5,541 nt of DNA, taken from positions 1 to 5,541 of the forward strand of contig PIVH01000520.1 of NCBI GenBank assembly GCA_003354225.1. Direction: 5' to 3'. The stretch is from Globobulimina sp. (lineage: Eukaryota > Foraminifera > Rotaliida). The position numbers and the translations under genes were made by a program. The notes beneath the pieces are model-generated. The model saw only the letters and a list, made by a program, of their open reading frames with translations, searched no databases and was not told where the DNA came from. How positions within the stretch are numbered: the first letter of the stretch is position 1; each line of letters begins with the position of its first letter. Below, one piece after another: positions 1-5,541 of the stretch.

Positions 1-3000
1 ATATCATATGACTGGAAATTGACAAAATCATCTCTTGATTCATAGAAACAATGAGATTTATATTTGGTTACAACATCGTCAGCAGCCACAATATGCATCA
101 TAGTGTAGGATGAGTCAATATGTTTACTCTCAATATAAACCAACCCATTTTTGTCAGGCACTAAATTCAATAATAATTTAGAAGTTGTTTTTAAAAAATC
201 GAAATTTACAAAATCATAATCTTTCCATTCCAATCCACTGTCACCGTTTTCATATTTTTGCCGCTCCGCTACAGCACGTCTAAAAGGTTTAGGTTTAGGT
301 TTTTGAGAAACATTCTTCCATTTACTGCCTGGTTTAGGTTTTGGAGCTGCTATAAATATATTACTTCTTTCTAATGGTTTGACCAAAAACGATGGTTTTG
401 AGATGAAATTACTATGATATCTTTTTCCTTTTTTTCTGTCCAAACAATATCTATATTCTTCACTTATTTTACGTTTATCTGTATATTGACATTTCATTAT
501 TGCTTCAAATTGACCATTGATCAATGAGTTTGAAAATGTTTTTAAATATTTTAATACAGGAAATCGTGGGTAAAAATGTGTGAATATCACATGAACTCTG
601 GTTAAATCCGTAAATCCTCTCAATTTTACTTCAAATCCTTGCTTTGTCGATCCGTTAATTTGTGAAATTTGCAAAGGTGTGAACGGCGATAATTGCATGT
701 AATATTTATCAAATAAAGATAAGTTTAACGCTTTTGAATCTGTTGGTTGCTCGACATTTTGTTCCAATTTTGTATCTTCGCCATCGTCAATTTTGTTATT
801 GGTTGCTGGTAAAACAACGATGCGACAATTTGAAATATTTGGATTTAATGAGGAAAGGATATATTCTCCGTGTTTAAGATTAAATATTTTCAAATATCCG
901 TCTTTTGTGATCGCAGTGGATTCTTTTTCATATTTTGCAGAATAAAATGAATCAAACAAACAATAATTTGTGTCTTTAATGTGGCCATTATTATAACCAT
1001 GATTTAACGCAATATATATCGGATTATCTTCATCCATATAATGCGTACTCAATTCGTTGTATTCATCATTATTAACGATTTCCCATTGATTTTTGGCAGC
1101 AATTTGTTGTCCGCGTTTTGTTTTTGGCGCAATTATAATATGTGTTACTCCGTAATAATACGGAATATATATTTGACCATTTTCAGCTGTTTGGAGTGTG
1201 AAATTGAATCCATTTTTAAAATAAAAATGTGACAATGTAACGACACATAATACATTAGATATTGCTTCACCGTTTTTGCCTAATAATGAAATAATACAAT
1301 CGCCATTTTTGCATTTATTTAAATGGAATGAAGCGAATTTAAGTGTTTCTTCAATTTGCTTAATCAAAAATGTTTTGTTGAATGAAACAAAGTTTTCTTT
1401 TCGTTTGACAAACCCTGATAATTTTACATTTATTTGCCTCGCGTTGTTTGGTACAATAAATTCAACAAAACTATCTTTGCTATCTTTTAATTTCAACGCA
1501 TTGAATGTTTTATTAACCTCAACATCATCGGTGCATTTTATATTAATTTGTACTGTCACATTTTGCAATAATTTAATATCAATTTTTTTGATTTTATTGC
1601 GATTGAATGATGATTGAATAAATAAGCAACATCTCATCAATAATTTAGCCTTTTGTTTGGTTATTAATTGTTCCCTGTTCATATAAATGGAGCCTTTAAA
1701 TAAATACATTTCTTTTGAATGGTTAAAACATGCTAAAACATTAAAGTTTGGATCATCGGCTCTTTGTATAATTATTTCTTGTTTGCTGTCTTTTGTTGTA
1801 AATGGAACGTAAACAGTATTTGTATTATCATTTGACGACGTGAATGAATGTCCATTCATCCAAACTGACATTGAATTGGTTTCGTTTTTTGTGATCATTT
1901 TGTTGTTTTCATCAAAAAATATAAATGAATGTCCAGAATAACATATGTTTTCGATGTATTTTATTGATCCGATCTTTATTAATGATCGAGTTTGATATCC
2001 ATTAAATATACAATCTACAATATACACACCTCTTTTATGCAATAATTCAGATGGAAATGATACAACATATTCTTTAATTTCATATTTATTTATAACTTGA
2101 TTTATATTAATTGAATATGAATATTTTGCATTTAATCCATTTAAATTCATTCCAATATCAAATTCTTTCAATTGATCCCTATAAAATGACAACGTATTCA
2201 TTTCAAAGATTGATACCAATATTTCTTTGCAATGTGGATCATTAAATAAATTCTTTACTGTCAAATGTAAACTTATTTCTTCATCGTTTATACCATAAAT
2301 CTGTTTGTTTTTAATTGGACAAAATTTAAATATTGTCTCGTTCTCCAATTTATTAATAATATCCATTGAACAATACTTGCTTTTGCTCTCCAATCCATTT
2401 ATTAATAAAACTGGTGCGTTTTCAATTAATGTTCTTAATGTTTTTATATTCTGATTTGTGTTGCAATCACCAGATAATAATAATTGTTTTAATTGCATTA
2501 TTTTTATATATCTTTCATCAATGAATTCACTTAAACTCGCTTGCAATGCTTCATTTTTACGATTACCAATCCATTGTTGCAGCCATTCGGAATTTAATCG
2601 CATTTTTGTTTTTTGCAGAGCTTGAATCCAATTATTCTCTCGCACAAAATATGACAAATATAACTGAACCACATCATAGTCATTGTCCGCCAAATATGTC
2701 ATTTGCCATTTATTGGCAACAATGGTGATGCTATCAATATGGCCACATGTTTCAAATGCATTTTTGTATATGTTGTTAATGAAATTATTCCACATTTCAG
2801 CATTATAATGGGATTTCTTTGGTATTTTAATATATTCCATAAATAATTCCAAGTCATATTCTAAATGATGTGCTTGTTTGAATAAAAGATAATTACAACA
2901 TATATTTGCTATTGTTTTGTGTGAAAATAGAGCGTGTTTATCCGTCATAACAAACGTTATTAGAATTTCATAGCATTGTAATGCTAATTCCAAGGGTAAG

Positions 3001-3993
3001 AAATTAATAAAATCATCTTTCACATCACATCGATTTAAATAAAATGACACATGGATTGGGAGCAGTTTTTGCTGTACAAACACACGTCATTGTTGTCATA
3101 CAATTACACAAATTAAAACATACCATATACAAAGTTAAAAATGCTTGGTTGGACCATAAGTTTGGTAATGTAGCACTTAACGCATTTAATTGAAGCAATG
3201 TAAAGTTGCAATATTGACAAATATTATTAAATGTCAATGATGAATGTTTCATTAATAATGCACATAAATCCATTCTATTTGACATTGAGATCGCATTGCT
3301 GTCTTTTGATAATATAAATAAATCCAATAAAACATTTGCATTCTTTTCATAATCTTTTTCGAGTAATAATGGTAAACCTAGTTCGCTGAAATACCTTTTT
3401 ATATCTCCTTTTGTTTCACATTTAATAAATATTTGATTCAGTTCATTTTCAAAATTAAAATCATTCAAAGCATTGGATATTTGTTGAGTATCATCATATA
3501 CATTATCAGGAATACCATACGCTGCATCCCTTGCTTTTGAATGGTTGAATTTTACACCAATTTTATTTATCAATATGTCATATATATCTTCGTTATTTTT
3601 TTCATCATCGATACCAATTTGAATATATTGTGAAAGAAATAATTTTCTTAATTTATGTCGAAATGCTAACACCGAAAGAGCGTTGCTCGGATTTTCGGAT
3701 TTATAGATGATTGAATTGGCCTCGTTTAACAATGACATAATTACAACTTTATCATTTTCACCGATCTCATTCAATCCATTTTTATTTTTATCATATTTCA
3801 TTAAAATGGATGTTATTTCGTGTTCAATTTGCACTAAATAATATTTGCTGTGTTCATCTGAACCAAATATTAACGATGAATTAATTACTTGATCATCTTG
3901 TTTTGTTTCATCGTTTTGAGCAATCTGTAACAATTTTCTTCTGTTTGAGGCTAAAACAAATTGTTCCAGATTATTGAAGGCTATGTCTGCCAT
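1..3993 (-). CDS. Very large uncharacterised protein, 5' part, two exons, 3' end outside window
   Basis: Spliced gene, join of 3993-3124 and 3071-<1, at least 1313 residues; function unknown. The ATG at 3993-3991 is the first after an in-frame TAA (4015-4017) and has G at -3 and +4. Exon 1 gives residues 1-290 and exon 2 gives 291-1313, all without a stop. Residues 1 to about 540 look mainly helical, with an EF-hand-like loop at 68-79. From about 555 on, the protein is rich in alternating beta-type stretches, including EMNTLSFYRDQ (580-590), HKRGVYIVDCIFNGYQ (635-650) and LTRVHVIFTHFYP (1113-1125). Lys-Pro repeats lie at 1201-1204 and 1214-1219. I see no signal peptide or membrane span, so a cytosolic protein is likely. 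From memory the 580-660 region resembles very large uncharacterised proteins with macroglobulin-like beta domains; I could not verify this. The gene is divergent from the sulfotransferase. Coding status is very secure; family assignment is weak. Confidence 0.88.
285..341 (-). repeat. Coding Lys-Pro dipeptide repeats (residues 1201-1219)
   Basis: AAA/CCT-type codons encode KPKP at 1201-1204 and KPKPKP at 1214-1219. On the plus strand these appear as short TTTAGG-like runs. They lie in a basic, probably flexible linker between beta-rich segments of the large protein. The frame stays open through them, so they are coding low complexity and not telomeric DNA. Confidence 0.8.
3072..3123 (-). other. 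52-nt spliceosomal intron, phase 0
   Basis: On the minus strand the segment begins GTATGT and ends TTTGTACAG, matching canonical donor and acceptor consensus. Its length (52) is not a multiple of three, so it shifts the frame: read through, exon 1 ends at a TGA (3027-3025) after a Cys-rich tail that looks non-native. The exon 2 frame has a TGA inside the intron just upstream of the acceptor. Splicing joins codon 290 (ATG, Met) directly to CAA (Gln 291), with no split codon, and opens 1023 further codons. TGAC motifs in the second half are possible branch points. A frameshifted pseudogene is the alternative, but perfect GT-AG ends at the frame switch and long open frames on both sides make it unlikely. 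Confidence 0.87.
3757..3792 (-). other. EF-hand-like calcium-binding loop in the large protein (residues 68-79)
   Basis: The twelve residues DKNKNGLNEIGE fit the canonical EF-hand loop spacing: Asp at 1, Asn at 3 and 5, Gly at 6, and Glu at 12. They follow a predicted amphipathic helix (about 53-66) and precede another (about 81-95). Position 8, usually Ile/Leu/Val, is Asn, and I see no partner EF-hand nearby, so calcium binding is plausible but unproven. Confidence 0.5.
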
Positions 3994-4064
3994 TGCTAGC
4001 CAAGTTTTGATGAGTTAATTTGATGGGGTGTTATCTATTAAAACTCATCAGTCGTTTAGTGATC
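3994..4064. promoter_or_regulatory. Compact divergent promoter between the large gene and the sulfotransferase
   Basis: The two genes are head to head. Only 29 bp (3994-4022) lie between the first ATG of each, and 71 bp if the sulfotransferase begins at its second ATG (4065). No TATA box is visible. Any promoter must be shared or must lie inside one of the coding regions. A 9-bp inverted repeat falls in the interval. Stops lie in frame upstream of both ATGs (TAA at 4017-4015 on minus; TGA at 4011-4013 on plus), so neither protein extends across it. That it is a bidirectional promoter is inferred from layout. Confidence 0.55.
4008..4050. repeat. 9-bp perfect inverted repeat in the divergent promoter
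   Basis: TGATGAGTT at 4008-4016 is the exact reverse complement of AACTCATCA at 4042-4050, with a 25-nt spacer. The arms are oriented symmetrically towards the two genes, as expected if one factor binds a site for each. The right arm and the first sulfotransferase ATG (4023) lie within or next to this element, which argues mildly for the ATG at 4065 as the true start. Confidence 0.5.
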
Positions 4065-5141
4065 ATGTGCGCTTGGACAACATCTTCAGAGAGCTCGAGT
4101 TTAATAAAGATTCTATCGCTTCCAAAAGTGTTGGCATTATTTATAGTATTATCATTGTTATATGTGTTGGCATTATCTAATATTTTTAAGTTTAATTTGA
4201 TTGCATCAGAAACAGAAATTGTTAACAGCGCAAACTTAAGAAATACAACAGGAATTACGGATAATTATAATTTGGAGCATGAATCTTACAGAAAAATATT
4301 ACATATTGCAAGTTCAGGATGTGTAGGATCATCATACACTGCCTTTGAATTGGATAAACATCCAAAGGTTAAGATATTTCATGAACCATTCAATCCATAT
4401 TTTACAGGACATCATAGGAAGCCTATGCATTATGGGCTGATTAATTGTTTTTTCTTGAATCAATGCAATGAATCTGAACATTTTCATGTTTATAGATTAG
4501 TAAAAGCTGCATTGATGGCCAGATCTAAAAAACCAATGTCTGTGATATCCAAATATTTGAATGATTTCAACCTTTCTGTTGGATTCAAAACCGTTCAATT
4601 TACGAGATTTGATTTGATTGAGGAATACGTGCTAAGTCATGATGAATATGAATACATTGCCAATCATTATTATATTTTGTTGCTAGTGCGGGATCCGAGG
4701 GGGACATGGAATTCATGCCAAAAGTTTGCGAATTGGCAAGAGAGCAATCCACGCAAACTATGCTCAAAATATATGGAAATGTTTTATGAAATGAAGGATT
4801 TGGTCAAGAAACATTCAAACATTCATGTTATTGCAATTTATTATGAATATATGGCTTCTTTATATCCAAACGAATATAGGCATTTAATGTACACATTCTT
4901 TGATTTGCCAACAAATATTTCAATCCAAACGGATTTAGCTGGCATTAATAAAGAAAAGGAAGAATATGGAAATAAATCAGTTAAGTTTGAATACGCAAAA
5001 AGATGGTTTCAAGAATTGAATTTCTCTCAAATTGAAATGATACAAAATATTGAAAATTGTTCGCAATGGATTGAAACATTTGGATATAAAATGGTTGATC
5101 GCAAAGCTTATGAGACAAAGACTTTTAAATTTTTCCCATAA
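4023..5141 (+). CDS. Type II membrane carbohydrate sulfotransferase (CHST-like)
   Basis: Predicted 372-residue Golgi enzyme transferring sulfate from PAPS to a sugar hydroxyl on a glycan; the acceptor is unknown. A short N-terminal tail precedes one hydrophobic anchor (about 34-56), then a lumenal catalytic domain. Residues 97-105 (SSGCVGSSY), followed by TAFEL and HEPF (120-123), match the 5'-phosphosulfate loop region of Gal/GalNAc/GlcNAc 6-O-sulfotransferases. LVRDPRGTWNS (221-231) is the 3'-phosphate-binding motif. Later family marks are YYEYMASLYP (273-282), FFDLP (292-296), and W328 followed by the C-terminal IETFGYKMV (350-358). Seven N-glycosylation sequons (N74, N149, N183, N298, N317, N333, N345) fit a lumenal location. 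Length is typical. Odd point: the Arg normally before the GSS of the first loop is absent. An in-frame TGA (4011-4013) bounds the start. The ATG at 4065 (358 residues, A at -3) is a good alternative start and keeps the anchor. Confidence 0.92.
   Translation: MGCYLLKLISRLVIMCAWTTSSESSSLIKILSLPKVLALFIVLSLLYVLALSNIFKFNLIASETEIVNSANLRNTTGITDNYNLEHESYRKILHIASSGCVGSSYTAFELDKHPKVKIFHEPFNPYFTGHHRKPMHYGLINCFFLNQCNESEHFHVYRLVKAALMARSKKPMSVISKYLNDFNLSVGFKTVQFTRFDLIEEYVLSHDEYEYIANHYYILLLVRDPRGTWNSCQKFANWQESNPRKLCSKYMEMFYEMKDLVKKHSNIHVIAIYYEYMASLYPNEYRHLMYTFFDLPTNISIQTDLAGINKEKEEYGNKSVKFEYAKRWFQELNFSQIEMIQNIENCSQWIETFGYKMVDRKAYETKTFKFFP
4311..4337 (+). other. 5'-phosphosulfate-binding loop of the sulfotransferase, variant
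   Basis: This encodes SSGCVGSSY, residues 97-105. The GSSY core followed by EL four residues later aligns with the RSGSSF...EL motif of CHST enzymes, but Cys-Val stands where Arg-Ser is expected, and the loop has extra residues before the core. Confidence 0.75.
4683..4715 (+). other. 3'-phosphate-binding motif of the sulfotransferase
   Basis: This encodes LVRDPRGTWNS, residues 221-231. The VRDPR core with a downstream Ser is the characteristic PAPS 3'-phosphate contact of membrane-bound carbohydrate sulfotransferases, and here it is intact. Confidence 0.88.
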
Positions 5142-5204
5142 TCAGTGGCTACATAGAGACCATCAGTGGCTCTTTCATACCCAAAATGCCACCATACCCA
5201 AAAT
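5141..5204. repeat. Two pairs of short direct repeats just past the sulfotransferase stop
   Basis: ATCAGTGGCT occurs at 5141-5150 and again at 5162-5171. CATACCCAAAAT occurs at 5176-5187 and again at 5193-5204. The first pair starts inside the TAA stop. The two pairs follow each other without overlap, suggesting local duplication or slippage in the 3' untranslated region. If the minus-strand ORF ending at 5175 is real, the repeats lie in its 3' untranslated region as well. Confidence 0.7.
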
Positions 5205-5420
5205 AGATGAAATTGTCAACCTAACAAGTGCAATATCCAACGACACGCCAGCAATTTTCGGATTTACTGACCGGGATTTGATGCTTGTGATGACATCCTG
5301 TAAATATTGATATTTCAGCAAATTCATCTCGCGGAAATTGTGTCCATATCTTGATCGCCTCGATTTGTTTGTAAGGAACTGACCTTTTATCCTAAATCCT
5401 CTTGATTTATTGTATCTAAC
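5175..5420 (-). CDS. Possible 3' exon of a third gene, convergent, hypothetical
   Basis: The minus-strand frame is open from 5420 (just after a TAA at 5423-5421) to a TGA at 5177-5175, 81 codons; from its only useful ATG (5327-5325) it encodes 50 residues. The C-terminal part, about IAGVSLDIALVRLTISSILG, is hydrophobic enough for a membrane helix and is preceded by a basic, helix-like segment. This would suit the last transmembrane segment of a multi-pass protein; I considered a gustatory-receptor-like C-terminus but cannot support it. Its stop lies 33 bp from the sulfotransferase stop, in keeping with the tight packing elsewhere. If it is a terminal exon, a TCAG acceptor ending at 5379 would start it at 5378; I found no convincing upstream exon in the window. 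Chance ORF remains possible. Confidence 0.3.
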   Translation of the reverse strand, partial: VRYNKSRGFRIKGQFLTNKSRRSRYGHNFREMNLLKYQYLQDVITSIKSRSVNPKIAGVSLDIALVRLTISSILGMVAFWV

Positions 5421-5517
5421 TTATTAGGTACTCCTTACTTTAAAACTTTACTTAAAAAACCCTTAGTTCAACCCTAGAACCAGGCTCGACCTACTACATT
5501 TGGTGCTCATTCCATTC
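5370..5517 (+). mobile_element. Possible LTR end and tRNA primer-binding site of a retrotransposon
   Basis: At 5492-5517 the sequence reads TACTACA, then TT, then TGGTGCTCATTCCATTC. An LTR ending in ACA, a two-base spacer and a TGG-initial primer-binding site is the usual layout at the 5' LTR/internal junction of Ty3- or Ty1-type elements. The site would pair with a tRNA ending GAGCACCA. A possible LTR start, TGTAAGG, lies at 5370 (LTR about 129 bp), but TG starts at 5299 or 5339 are equally possible. No gag/pol or second LTR is visible because the window ends here, so this rests on one short motif. Confidence 0.25.
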
Positions 5518-5541
5518 TTAACTGTAACCGTACAGTCCAAC
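5421..5541. other. Right-edge sequence with no supported gene
   Basis: All minus-strand frames and the plus-strand frames contain stops within short distances, and no tRNA cloverleaf could be built. An AGTTCAACCCT string (5465-5475) looks like a B-box, but there is no A-box at the right distance. The stretch is less AT-rich than the two main genes. The only structured item is the possible LTR/primer-binding junction. Confidence 0.5.

Noticed and set aside
285-341. TTTAGG-like runs as telomeric repeat
   Set aside because: They encode Lys-Pro repeats in a frame that continues open on both sides, and there are only a few units.
1041-1232. Plus-strand ORF of 63 residues
   Set aside because: Antisense shadow of exon 2 of the large minus-strand gene, which is open across the whole span.
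1276-1617. Plus-strand ORF of 113 residues
   Set aside because: Antisense to the long minus-strand exon; its hydrophobic composition comes from the Asn/Lys-rich codons opposite. No domain seen.
2546-2728. Plus-strand ORF of 60 residues
   Set aside because: Antisense shadow of the same exon, with no recognisable motif.
3025-3993. A complete 322-residue minus-strand protein
   Set aside because: Its last 32 residues come from reading through the GTATGT...TACAG intron and past the acceptor in the wrong frame; the spliced reading is far longer.
4020-4022. TTG as start codon of the sulfotransferase
   Set aside because: A eukaryotic gene with an ATG immediately after it (4023) and another at 4065 has no need of a TTG start.
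5050-5310. Plus-strand ORF of 86 residues overlapping the sulfotransferase end
   Set aside because: Its first third is an out-of-frame reading of the sulfotransferase C-terminus and the rest crosses the direct repeats; no family features.
5440-5498. tRNA gene or tRNA-derived SINE
   Set aside because: AGTTCAACCCT resembles a B-box, but no A-box or acceptor stem could be paired.

Overview
This window is an AT-rich piece of a nuclear genome, most likely from a compact unicellular eukaryote (a protist). The evidence is a canonical 52-nt GT-AG intron, a membrane-anchored Golgi-type sulfotransferase with seven N-glycosylation sequons, good translation context without any Shine-Dalgarno sequence, and use of the standard genetic code (CAA/CAG for Gln, with TAA/TGA only at ORF ends). 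I cannot name the lineage.

Positions 1-3993, minus strand: the 5' part of one very large gene that runs off the left edge. Read naively, it breaks at a stop at 3025-3027 and gives a 322-residue protein. Removing a 52-nt intron (3072-3123) joins exon 1 (290 codons) in frame to a 3071-nt open exon, giving at least 1313 codons with no stop. The predicted protein has an EF-hand-like calcium loop near its N-terminus, a helix-rich first 500 or so residues, and a beta-rich remainder. It has no obvious signal peptide or membrane span, and I do not know its function.

Positions 3994-4064: a very short divergent promoter. Only 29 bp separates the two first ATGs, or 71 bp if the sulfotransferase starts at its second ATG. 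It contains a 9-bp inverted repeat.

Positions 4023-5141, plus strand: a complete type II membrane sulfotransferase of the carbohydrate 6-O-sulfotransferase (CHST-like) type. It has recognisable PAPS-binding motifs, but the usual Arg is missing from the first one.

Positions 5142-5541: a mixed, visibly less AT-rich tail. It has two pairs of short direct repeats just after the sulfotransferase stop. A possible 3' end of a third gene lies on the minus strand (stop at 5175, converging on the sulfotransferase with 33 bp between stops). At the right edge, a motif around 5492-5517 resembles the end of a retrotransposon LTR followed by a tRNA primer-binding site. The last two readings are tentative.

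The two main genes share a promoter region and may be co-expressed, but nothing in their sequences links them functionally. Tight gene spacing and the tiny intron are the consistent theme.
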